62,325 bases of DNA from Lentzea flava (GTDB taxonomy: Bacteria > Actinomycetota > Actinomycetes > Mycobacteriales > Pseudonocardiaceae). A program made the position numbers and the translations under genes. Where the stretch lies: positions 1 to 62,325 of the forward strand of contig NZ_BMRE01000051.1 in assembly GCF_014648475.1 (NCBI RefSeq), read 5' to 3'. Below the pieces are notes generated by a model. It was not told where the DNA came from. It saw only the letters and a list, made by a program, of their open reading frames with translations, and made no database searches. Positions 34,657-42,449 of this stretch are shown here, piece after piece (position 1 is the stretch's first letter; each line of letters opens with the position of its first letter).

Positions 34657-34713
34657 ATGAAAATGTCATATGCGCAGGCGTTAACCGAGCACTACCGGCA
34701 GCTCGCGGCCTAA
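34657..34713 (+). CDS. Possible 18-residue leader peptide with a TTA codon
   Basis: Behind GGAGG at 34651 a tiny frame reads MKMSYAQALTEHYRQLAA and stops 52 bases before the RiPP precursor start. Its codons AAA, TCA, TAT and TTA (34681-34683) are all rare in this genome, unlike real neighbours. TTA would make its translation depend on the bldA-type leucyl-tRNA. It could be a regulatory upstream frame or chance. Confidence 0.4.
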   Translation: MKMSYAQALTEHYRQLAA

Positions 34714-34764
34714 AACCAGAATGGTCTCCACCAACGAAACACCCACCAGAACCAGGAGACCGAG

Positions 34765-34947
34765 ATGTCTGCCAAGCACACGCTGGACCTGCTGTTCCCG
34801 TCCGCCGAGCACACCCTGACCTCGGACGACGCCGACCTGCTGATCCTGGAGCTCGACCGGCCGACGATCACCGTGTCCGGCGTCAGCTTCGTCTGCAGCA
34901 CGGGGCGCTGCTGCATGCCTCCGGTCGGCGCGGTGCAAGCGGCATGA
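34765..34947 (+). CDS. RiPP (TOMM-type) precursor peptide
   Basis: A 60-residue peptide preceded by AGGAG. The first ~42 residues look like a leader: acidic and Leu-rich, with FPSAEHTLTSDDADLLILEL. The tail VCSTGRCCMPPVGAVQAA holds Cys 44, Ser 45, Thr 46, Cys 49 and Cys 50, the residues that YcaO cyclodehydratases turn to thiazolines and oxazolines. Its stop overlaps the start of the cyclodehydratase gene (ATGA), which strongly ties the two. I know no described peptide with this tail. The cleavage site is unknown, and no dedicated protease is seen nearby. Confidence 0.85.
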   Translation: MSAKHTLDLLFPSAEHTLTSDDADLLILELDRPTITVSGVSFVCSTGRCCMPPVGAVQAA

Positions 34948-37202
34948 CAGTGGAGGGGGGACACGGCGGGACAGAAAGAATTGGCTTCAAACGACACCTG
35001 AGGCCGGAAGTCGTCAAGGGGGAAGCTGTTTATCTCTTCTCCGACAGCGGGGTCACGGCGATCCGGGGGCAGCACATCGAGCTGCTGGCGTCGTTGCTGG
35101 ACGGAACGAGAGATGTCGACTCACTGCTCCGGGACGTGCCCGCACACGTCCCGTCCGAGCAGATCCGCAAGATGCTGGGGCGGCTGCACACCGCGGGACT
35201 CATCGGCTGGCAGTCCGACGAGTCCCTCGCCGCGGAGGAAGCCGCACTGGCCTACTGGGACGCCACCGGGCTCGACCCGGTGGCAGCTTCGACCAGCACC
35301 ACCACCGCGCGGGTCAGCGTGACCGGCGTCGGTGACTGTCTGACCGAACCGATGGCGGGCGCGCTGCGGGAAGCGGGGGTCGAGGTCGTCGCCGACGCAG
35401 CCGGCGACCTCACCGTGGTGGTCTGCGCCGACTACCTGGCGCCGGAACTCGCGGCGATCGACGCGGCACACCGTGCCGCGAACCGGCCGTGGCTCATCGT
35501 GAAGCCCGTGGGCACCCAGGTGTGGGTGGGTCCGTTCTTCACTCCGGGGGAAAGCGCGTGCTGGCACTGCCTGGCGGCGCGGTTGTCCGCCAACCGCCCG
35601 GCGGAGGCGCACGTGCAGGCGGCGTCCGGACAGCGTGGTCCGGCCGCCCGTCCGGCCGTGTTCCTGCCGTCGGTCTCCGGTACGGCCGCGCAGGTGGCCG
35701 CGCTGGAGACGACGAAGTGGCTCGCCGGGTACCGGCACGACGGGCAGCGCGAGGTCTGGGCCTACGACAGCCTGACCACGCGCGTCTCGCACCACACCGT
35801 GACGGCACGGCCGCAGTGCCGGGCGTGCGGCGACCCGGAGGCGTTGCGCGAGCAGGCGAACCGGCCGGTCCGGCTGCAGTCGCGGACCAAAGTGGCCGGT
35901 GCCGGCGGCGGCCACCGTTCGTCGAAACCTCGCGACGTGCTGGCGAGGTACCAGCACCTGATCAGCCCGATCACCGGGATCGTCAAGGAGGTCCGGCGCG
36001 ACCCGCGCGGGCCGGAGTTCCTGAACTCCTACCTGGCGGGCGGGAACCTCGCCGCGACCGGCCGCGGGCTGGACGGGTTGTGGTCGACGCTGCGCTGTGA
36101 GAGCGGCGGCAAGGGGGCCACGCCGCTCGACGCGAAGGTGGGCGCGCTGTGCGAGGCGCTGGAACGGCACAGCGCGTCGTTCCACGGCGACGAGGCCGTG
36201 CTGCGCGCCAGCTTCCGCTCGCTCGGCGAGCAGGCGATCCACCCGGACACCTGCCAGCTCTTCCACCCGAGGCAGTTCGCCGATCGGGCGCGGTGGAACG
36301 ACAGGCACTCGGCGTTCCAGTACGTCACCGAGGCGTTCGACGAGAACGCCGAACTGGACTGGACGCCGGTGTGGTCGCTGACCGGCGAACACCACCGGCT
36401 GCTGCCCACCGGCATGCTCTACTTCGGCGCGCCCGCGCACCCCGGGGTGATCGCGGACTCCAACGGCTGCGCCGCGGGCAGCAGCATCGAGGACGCGGTG
36501 CTGCAGGGGATGCTGGAGCTGATCGAGCGCGACGCCGTCGCGTTGTGGTGGTACAACCGCACGCCGATGCCCGCGGTGGACCTCGACTCGTTCGCCGACC
36601 CGTGGATCACCGAGATGCGCGAGGTGCACCGGGGACTGGGACGCGAGGTGTGGGTGCTCGACCTGACGGCGGACCTCGACATCCCGGTCATGGCCGCGGT
36701 GTCCCGGCGGATCGACGGTCCGCGCGAGGACGTCATGTTCGGCTTCGGCGCCCACCTCGACCCGCACATCGCGCTGCGCCGCTGTCTCACCGAGCTGAAC
36801 CAGGTGCTGCCCGCCGTGGTCGACCTGACGCCGGCGGCGTGGCGGGAGCTCGACACGGATCTGCGGCAGTGGCTGAGCACCGCGACCGTGGCGAACCAGC
36901 CGTACCTGCTGCCCAGCACAACGACGCCCGCCGTGCAGCACCGGTACAGCTGGCAACCGGACCTGCACGCGGACGTCCGGATGATCCAGGCACGGCTGGA
37001 GGCGCTCGGACTCGAGGTCCTGGTGCTCGACCAGACCCGGCCGGACATCGGGTTGCCGGTGGTCAAGGTGATCGTGCCGGGCCTGCGGCACTTCTGGTCC
37101 AGGCTCGCTCGAGGGAGGCTCTACGACGTTCCGGTAACACTGGGCAGGCTCGACAAACCCTCCGCCTACGACGAGCTGAACCCGATTCCGCTGTTCATGT
37201 GA
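34944..37202 (+). CDS. Fused E1-like / YcaO azoline cyclodehydratase
   Basis: ATP-dependent enzyme cyclising Cys/Ser/Thr side chains of the precursor onto the backbone. In 752 residues: a winged-helix peptide clamp at about 10-100 (ending RLHTAGLIGW); a ThiF/ocin-like domain with Cys-x2-Cys pairs at 206/209 (CWHC) and 292/295 (CRAC) for structural zinc; then a YcaO domain from about 330 with GGKGATPLDAK near 388, SNGCAAGSSIEDA near 506 and LELIERDAVALWWYN near 525, the usual ATP/Mg sites. The C-terminus NPIPLFM is a variant of the Pro-rich catalytic tail. ATG 34944 is coupled to the precursor stop. Confidence 0.9.
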   Translation: MTVEGGHGGTERIGFKRHLRPEVVKGEAVYLFSDSGVTAIRGQHIELLASLLDGTRDVDSLLRDVPAHVPSEQIRKMLGRLHTAGLIGWQSDESLAAEEAALAYWDATGLDPVAASTSTTTARVSVTGVGDCLTEPMAGALREAGVEVVADAAGDLTVVVCADYLAPELAAIDAAHRAANRPWLIVKPVGTQVWVGPFFTPGESACWHCLAARLSANRPAEAHVQAASGQRGPAARPAVFLPSVSGTAAQVAALETTKWLAGYRHDGQREVWAYDSLTTRVSHHTVTARPQCRACGDPEALREQANRPVRLQSRTKVAGAGGGHRSSKPRDVLARYQHLISPITGIVKEVRRDPRGPEFLNSYLAGGNLAATGRGLDGLWSTLRCESGGKGATPLDAKVGALCEALERHSASFHGDEAVLRASFRSLGEQAIHPDTCQLFHPRQFADRARWNDRHSAFQYVTEAFDENAELDWTPVWSLTGEHHRLLPTGMLYFGAPAHPGVIADSNGCAAGSSIEDAVLQGMLELIERDAVALWWYNRTPMPAVDLDSFADPWITEMREVHRGLGREVWVLDLTADLDIPVMAAVSRRIDGPREDVMFGFGAHLDPHIALRRCLTELNQVLPAVVDLTPAAWRELDTDLRQWLSTATVANQPYLLPSTTTPAVQHRYSWQPDLHADVRMIQARLEALGLEVLVLDQTRPDIGLPVVKVIVPGLRHFWSRLARGRLYDVPVTLGRLDKPSAYDELNPIPLFM

Positions 37203-37216
37203 GTCAAGGAGCCATC

Positions 37217-37891
37217 GTGCCGGCACACCGCCCATCCCACGTTCCCTCGGGGCGGCCACTGTGGTCGCTCCTGGAGGACGCGGTCGTCGACAACGGCGTC
37301 GACGGCGAAGCACTCACGGTCAGGGGACGCTGGGGCGACATCGTGGTCGCCGATCCGAACCCCGTCGTCCGCGAGGCGTTGCGCCGCATGACGCTCGGAC
37401 CCGTCGCGCTCGAGAACATCTGGCCGCTCAACGAGAACTTCGCGCGGTGGAAGGCGGGTTCCGGGCCGTGCACGGAATGGCGGCGGCTCAAGCGCACACT
37501 CGACCAGCTCGGCGGGGTCGTCGTCCCGTCACTGGGCCATCTCGACGGTGCGGGGCCGATCCTGTCGGTCATCGCGGTGGCCCACGACGCGGTCTTCACG
37601 TTGCCGCACGTCGACGACGACCAGCCGGTGAGGCTGCGGCCGGAAGCGGTCATCGAGGGGTTGAACGGCGACCAGGTGCTCGTGGTGCCCGGCCTGCGCT
37701 ACCAGGTGGTGCTGCACCGGGAGCCGGCGACGGCGGTCGCCAAGGCGTTGCTCGCGGGCGACACCACGATCACGGAGATCTCCGGTTCGCTGCAGCTCGA
37801 CCGGCCGGTCGTGGCCGACGTGGTCGCCTATCTCACCGGAGCCGGATTCACCCTGCCAGGCCGCTCATTACCGCCGAACGCGGACGAGTGA
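37217..37891 (+). CDS. SagB-dehydrogenase N-half-like protein, no flavin domain
   Basis: A 224-residue protein starting at GTG 37217 behind AAGGAG. Segments such as RGRWGDIVVADPNPVVREAL, RRMTLGPVALENI and WRRLKRTLDQLGG resemble the winged-helix front part of actinobacterial SagB-type azoline dehydrogenases, from memory only. The nitroreductase/FMN domain that oxidises azolines to azoles is absent. It may be a remnant, a binding subunit, or part of a split enzyme with the flavin half elsewhere. A TTA codon occurs at 37868 near the C-terminus. It lies 14 bases after the cyclodehydratase gene. Confidence 0.6.
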   Translation: MPAHRPSHVPSGRPLWSLLEDAVVDNGVDGEALTVRGRWGDIVVADPNPVVREALRRMTLGPVALENIWPLNENFARWKAGSGPCTEWRRLKRTLDQLGGVVVPSLGHLDGAGPILSVIAVAHDAVFTLPHVDDDQPVRLRPEAVIEGLNGDQVLVVPGLRYQVVLHREPATAVAKALLAGDTTITEISGSLQLDRPVVADVVAYLTGAGFTLPGRSLPPNADE

Positions 37892-37975
37892 TCCGTTGTG
37901 GTGGGTACGATGACCGCGAGGCTTGCCAGGGGGGCCGGCGCGCCGCCGGATCGCGGTCTTCGTGGAGGAGCGGGG

Positions 37976-40228
37976 ATGGCTGAACGCATGGAGCCCGGCA
38001 CGGTTTCCCGCACCGCGCCAAGACTCGCCTTCCTCGCCGCCACCGTCGTGTTCGCGGGCTTCTTCATCAACACGTTCCTGTACGTGCTGACGAACGGCCC
38101 GACCCCTGCGCGGATCACCATCGCGCTCCTCTGCCTGAGCGCGCTGATGTTCTTGCAGCTCAAGGTGTTCAGCAACCCGCGCTCGGAGTTGCACTCCCCG
38201 GTCGCGTACGCGGCGCTCGCGGCGCAGGCCGCGCTGATCTGGGTGCCGGTCGCCTACTTCGGCGAGGACTGGATAGGCCTGCCCGGTTTTCTCGCGGGCA
38301 GCGCGGCGCTCGTGCTCCCCCGGCTCGCGGGCTGGCTCGTGTTCGCGGCCAACGCGGTCGCCATTGGCGCGTTGCAGGCCCACTACACCGGCCCGTTCAT
38401 CGACATCCTGTACATGGTCATGGTCACCACCAGCACCGGCCTGATCGTCTACGGGCTGTCCCGGCTGCGGTCGCTGGTGGCGGAGCTCGACTGCGCGCGG
38501 TCGGAGCTCGCGAAGCTCGCGGTCACCCAGGAACGGCTGCGGTTCGCCAGAGACCTGCACGACCTGCTCGGCTTCAGCCTCTCCGCGATCACCCTGAAGA
38601 TCGAGCTCACCTGCCGGCTCGTCGCGAGCAACGCCGAACGCGCCCGCGAGGAGCTGACCGAGGTACTCGCCGTGGCCAGGCAGGCGCTCACCGACGTGCG
38701 GGCGGTGGCGAGCAGCTACCGCCAGCTCTCCCTGGACGACGAGATCGCGTCGGCGCGGTCGGTGCTGAGCGCGGCAGGCGTCGACGTGACGCTGGACGCC
38801 CGGCAGGGCGAGCTGCCGTCGGGGATCAGCACCGTGCTCGCCACCGTGCTGCGCGAGGGCGTGACGAACATCCTGCGGCACAGCCGCGCCGAGCGGTGCG
38901 CGATCACCCTCACGCGCGAAGACGGCTCGGTGTCGATCGAGATCGTCAACGACGGACGGCGTACCCCCGGAGAACCCAGCGGCCGCGGCCTCGACAACCT
39001 GACGACGCGGGTGGGCGCGTTCGCCGGTGAGCTCGAGGCGGGGCCGGTCGACGAGAAGACGTTCCGGTTGCACGCGACGGTGCCGATCACGGCGGAACCG
39101 ATCGCCGAGGACGACGCGGAGCACCACGACCGCATGCCGTCGATGGCGCCGCGGCTCGCGCTGCTGCTCGTGAGCGCGGTGTTCACCGTGTACTTCGTCA
39201 ACGGGGTGCTGTGGACCCTGGACGCCGGCCTGGGCCCGGGCGCCACCGCGCTGACCGTGGCCTGCCTCGTCGGGTCGCTCGCGTTGCAGCTGGGCTGTTT
39301 CAGCAACCCGCGTTTCGAGCTGCACACCCCGGCGGGCTACGCGGCGCTGGCCGCGCTGGCGACGTTCACGTTCCTGCCGATCGTGACGTTCGAACGGCCG
39401 ACGCTCGGCATCTACGGGTTCGTCGCGGGCAGCGCCCTGCTGGTGCTGCGCCCGCCGGTGAACTGGGCGGCGTCCGGCGCGGTGCTGCTGGGCGTGTGCG
39501 GCCTGCAGTGGGCCTACGGCGGCGGCTGGTTCGGCGTCGGCTACGGCATCGTCGCGACGATGAACGGCGCGCTGGTCGTCTACGGCATGTCCCGGCTGCG
39601 CTCGATGGTGCAGGAGCTGCACGACGCCAGGTCCGAGCTCGCCGAACTGGCCGTCACCCAGGAACGGCTGCGCTTCGCGAGGGACCTGCACGACCTGCTC
39701 GGCTACAGCCTCTCCGCGATCACGCTGAAGACGGAGCTCGCCGGCCAGCTCGTGCTGCGCGATCCCGCCCGCGCCACGCACGAGCTCGGCGAGGTGCTGG
39801 TGATCTGCCGGCAGGCGCTCACCGACGTCCGCTCGGTCGCTCGCAGCTACCGCGAGCTGTCGCTCGACGAGGAGGCCCAGTCCGCCCAGGCCCTGCTGCG
39901 GGCGGCGGACATCGACGTGACCATGCGGCTCGACGAGTGCGACCTGCCGCAGGACGTCCGCACCACGCTCGCGACGGTGCTGCGGGAGGGCGTGACGAAC
40001 CTGTTGCGGCACAGCAAGGCTGAGCGGTGCGAGATCACGCTGACGCACTCCACTGGCACCGTCACGATGGACATCGTCAACGACGGCGTGCCCGCTTCTG
40101 GGCGGCACGAGTTGGCCGGTAGCGGCATCGACAACCTGACGACGCGGGTGCGTGCGGTCGGGGGGACGCTGCGTGCCTGCAGTGAGGCGGACATCTACCG
40201 GCTGCATGCCGAGATTCCCGTCGGGTAG
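37976..40228 (+). CDS. Two histidine kinases fused head-to-tail
   Basis: A 750-residue sensor kinase made of two whole modules. Each has four to five membrane helices, a HisKA_3 dimerisation segment and a HATPase domain: module 1 phosphoacceptor His 195 in RFARDLHDLLGFSLSAITL, module 2 His 572 in RFARDLHDLLGYSLSAITL. Both keep the N box (VTNILRHSRAERC; VTNLLRHSKAERC) and the DNLTTRV end. The second module begins near residue 386 (MPSMAPRLALLLV). ATG 37976 follows GGAGGAG. The DesK/NarX-type fold fits the LuxR-type regulator at 40664. Tandem duplication within one gene is the evident origin. Confidence 0.88.
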   Translation: MAERMEPGTVSRTAPRLAFLAATVVFAGFFINTFLYVLTNGPTPARITIALLCLSALMFLQLKVFSNPRSELHSPVAYAALAAQAALIWVPVAYFGEDWIGLPGFLAGSAALVLPRLAGWLVFAANAVAIGALQAHYTGPFIDILYMVMVTTSTGLIVYGLSRLRSLVAELDCARSELAKLAVTQERLRFARDLHDLLGFSLSAITLKIELTCRLVASNAERAREELTEVLAVARQALTDVRAVASSYRQLSLDDEIASARSVLSAAGVDVTLDARQGELPSGISTVLATVLREGVTNILRHSRAERCAITLTREDGSVSIEIVNDGRRTPGEPSGRGLDNLTTRVGAFAGELEAGPVDEKTFRLHATVPITAEPIAEDDAEHHDRMPSMAPRLALLLVSAVFTVYFVNGVLWTLDAGLGPGATALTVACLVGSLALQLGCFSNPRFELHTPAGYAALAALATFTFLPIVTFERPTLGIYGFVAGSALLVLRPPVNWAASGAVLLGVCGLQWAYGGGWFGVGYGIVATMNGALVVYGMSRLRSMVQELHDARSELAELAVTQERLRFARDLHDLLGYSLSAITLKTELAGQLVLRDPARATHELGEVLVICRQALTDVRSVARSYRELSLDEEAQSAQALLRAADIDVTMRLDECDLPQDVRTTLATVLREGVTNLLRHSKAERCEITLTHSTGTVTMDIVNDGVPASGRHELAGSGIDNLTTRVRAVGGTLRACSEADIYRLHAEIPVG

Positions 40229-40315
40229 CTCGCTGGGGCGGCTCGGGCCCTTGGTCTTGTAGCTGGCCTGAGTCCGCGGCGTGGGGCTGAGCTTTGTACG
40301 CCCGAGCCTGGGCGG

Positions 40316-40660
40316 TGATATATCGGATACTGCGGATGGCATGCCATATCCGATATATCAATCTGCCACGGAGCCCGCACCCACCAGACGCCGATATATT
40401 GGATATTGCGATGTCGTGCAGAATCCGATATATCAGGGTCAGCAAGCCGATATACTGGATACTGCGAACGACAGCCGGTATCCGATATATCAACGTGCCA
40501 CGCTCAGCCGGGAACTGACCTGCGCCATCGGTAGAACGCTGCACGCTCCAGGGACCGATATATCGGATACTGTGTATGGCGTGCGATATCCGATATATCA
40601 AGGCCAGCGGACCGATGTACTGGATACGGCGCGAACAGCAGCCCGATATCCGATATATCA
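40316..40660. repeat. Array of five AT-rich inverted repeats
   Basis: Units at 40316-40360, 40391-40435, 40447-40492, 40555-40600 and 40612-40660. Each is a left arm like CCGATATATCGGATACTGCG and a right arm TATCCGATATATCA with 17 bases between (20 in unit 5). Right arms are nearly invariant (14 of 14 in four units); left arms vary (CGATATATT, CGATATACT, CGATGTACT). Unit starts are 56 bases apart for 2-3 and 4-5. The array fills the 435-base gap between the convergent kinase and response regulator genes; the last arm ends 4 bases before the regulator stop. No gene is seen in it. Confidence 0.9.
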
Positions 40661-40663
40661 GCG

Positions 40664-41269
40664 TCAGAGCCAGCCCGCGTCGTCGGCGATGCGGATCGCG
40701 TCGATCCGGTTGCGCGCGTTCAGCTTGGTGATGATCGTCGTGAGGTAGTTGCGCACCGTGCCGACGGACAGGCTGAGCGACTTCGCGATCTCCGCCGCGT
40801 CCGCGCCCTTCGCCGCCAGCTTGAGCACGCCCAGCTCACGGTCGGTGAGCGGGCAGGCGCCGCTGTCCCAGGCAGCCAGTGCCAGCTGGCTGTCCACCAC
40901 GCGCTTGCCAGCCATCACGTCCCTGATGGCGTCCGCGAGCTGGTCCGGGGGCGCGTCCTTGAGCAGGAAGCCGTCCACCCGCAGCGACAGCGCCCTGCGC
41001 AGGGTGCCCGGCCTGGCGAGGCTCGTCAGCATCAGGATGCGGATCTCCGGCATCTTCTCGCGGATCTCGTCAGCCGCGGTGAGGCCGTCCATCACCGGCA
41101 TGTCGATGTCGATCACCGCGACGTCCGGGCGGTGCTTCGCCACCATCGGGATGATCTTGTCGCCGGTGTCCACCTCGGCCACGATCTCGATGTCCTGCTC
41201 GAGCTTGAGCAGGGCGATGAGCGCGCCTCTCACCATGTGCATATCCTCGGCGAGCAGGACTCGGATCAT
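40664..41269 (-). CDS. LuxR-type (NarL/FixJ) response regulator
   Basis: A 201-residue regulator: receiver domain with acidic pair E8/D9, phospho-Asp 54 in VAVIDIDMPVMDG, and conserved Thr/Lys (MLTSLARPG, LLKDAPPDQ); then a LuxR helix-turn-helix at about 138-195 (LTDRELGVLKLAAKGADAA, TVRNYLTTIITKL). ATG 41269 is 8 bases from GGAGGGG. It is the natural partner of the double kinase, from which it is separated by the inverted-repeat array. Targets unknown; probably cluster promoters. Confidence 0.92.
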   Translation of the reverse strand: MIRVLLAEDMHMVRGALIALLKLEQDIEIVAEVDTGDKIIPMVAKHRPDVAVIDIDMPVMDGLTAADEIREKMPEIRILMLTSLARPGTLRRALSLRVDGFLLKDAPPDQLADAIRDVMAGKRVVDSQLALAAWDSGACPLTDRELGVLKLAAKGADAAEIAKSLSLSVGTVRNYLTTIITKLNARNRIDAIRIADDAGWL

Positions 41270-41374
41270 CTGTTTCCCCTCCACCCCACCAGGCCCACCC
41301 TAACGCGCCCGTGACGGACCGTGCTCAAGGCACGCTGAGGCCGAGATCCAGAGCCGGGCGCGACGATCATCGGT

Positions 41375-42409
41375 GTGCGAATCGACGACGTTTTCATCCG
41401 GGGCAACGGGGTCCGCCTGCCGTCCACGCTGACGGTGGCTGACGCGCTCGCCTCCGGCGAGTGCGAGCCGCGTCTGGTGGCGCGCACCGACGTGGTGTCG
41501 GTGGCCGTGTCGCCGGACGAGTCCGCGGCCGAGATGGCCGTGGCGGCGGCCAGGACCGCGTTGGCGCGGGCCGGCTCGACGCCAGAGGACGTGGCGCTGA
41601 TCCTGCACGCCGACACCTACCACCAGGGCCAGGACCTGTGGCCCGTCGGCTCGTACATCCAGCGCGAGACGGTGCGCAACGGCTGTCTGGCGCTGGAGAT
41701 CCGGCAGATGTCCAACGGTGGCATGGCCGCGTTGGACCTCGCCGTGTCGTACCTCGCCCTGCGCGAGCCCGCCGACGCGCTGCTGACCACCGCGGACCGC
41801 TTCTGCCTGCCGGGCATCGACCGCTGGCGGACCGACCCCGGCACGCCTTACGCGGACGGTGCCAGCGCGGTGGTCCTCTCGCGCCGCGGCGGCTACGCGC
41901 AGTTGCTGTCGCTCTCGGTCAACGCCGACTCCGAGCTCGAACCGCTGCACCGCGGCGACGAGCCGTTCGGGCTGGCGCCCTTCGCGCACCGGATGCCGGT
42001 CGACTTCGAGGCCGCCAAGAACGCCTTCGCCAGGCAGTACGGGCTCTCCTACGGGATCAACCGCGCCAACGCCGGGCAGGCCGCCGTGATCGACGAGGCG
42101 CTGGCGGACGCGGACATGAAGCTCGGCGACGCCGAGTGGGTGGTGCTGCCCCACTTCGGCAGGCGCCGGCTCGACGTGAACTACCTGCGGCCCTACGACA
42201 TCGCGCCGGAGCGCACGACGTGGGAGTGGAGCAGGACCGTCGGGCACCTCGGCGCGGGTGACCAGTTCGCGAGCCTCGGCCACCTGGTCGACTCCGGCAG
42301 GGCGAGGCCTGGTCAGCGGATCGTGCTGGTCGGGGTCGGCGCGGGGTACAGCTGGGGCTGCGCCGTCGTCGAGATCCTCGACTCCCCGCACTGGGCGAAC
42401 CAGCCGTGA
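41375..42409 (+). CDS. KASIII-like starter acyltransferase with Ser for Cys
   Basis: A 344-residue ketoacyl-ACP synthase III relative starting at GTG 41375. The usual nucleophile Cys position is Ser 113 in IRQMSNGGMAALDLA, as in the DpsC/AknE2 group that primes anthracycline PKSs with propionyl-CoA. Candidate partners are His 260 (LPHFGRRRLD) and Asp 296 in GHLGAGDQFASLG, where the Asn of true KASIII enzymes is missing. CerJ-type acyltransferases on sugars share this fold but normally keep Cys. I favour starter selection; transfer of an acyl group to sugar is the alternative. Confidence 0.8.
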   Translation: MRIDDVFIRGNGVRLPSTLTVADALASGECEPRLVARTDVVSVAVSPDESAAEMAVAAARTALARAGSTPEDVALILHADTYHQGQDLWPVGSYIQRETVRNGCLALEIRQMSNGGMAALDLAVSYLALREPADALLTTADRFCLPGIDRWRTDPGTPYADGASAVVLSRRGGYAQLLSLSVNADSELEPLHRGDEPFGLAPFAHRMPVDFEAAKNAFARQYGLSYGINRANAGQAAVIDEALADADMKLGDAEWVVLPHFGRRRLDVNYLRPYDIAPERTTWEWSRTVGHLGAGDQFASLGHLVDSGRARPGQRIVLVGVGAGYSWGCAVVEILDSPHWANQP

Positions 42410-42448
42410 CACCGGTACGGGCACCCCGCGGGGTGCCCGTACCGGTGT
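42409..42448. terminator. Bidirectional hairpin terminator
   Basis: A perfect 19-bp stem (ACACCGGTACGGGCACCCC and complement) around GC begins at the last base of the KASIII-like gene stop and ends 2 bases before the reductase stop. Confidence 0.9.
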
Positions 42449-42449
42449 G

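Noticed and set aside
34647..34943. Longer N-terminus for the cyclodehydratase
   Set aside because: It would read through the precursor in another frame; ATG 34944 overlaps the precursor stop and matches the peptide-clamp start.
40316..40660. CRISPR array
   Set aside because: The arms form inverted pairs with short loops; there are no uniform spacers and no cas genes.
40281..40748. Open frames through the repeat array
   Set aside because: They translate the palindromes into repeated SDT-PIYQ strings; no start site or family supports coding.
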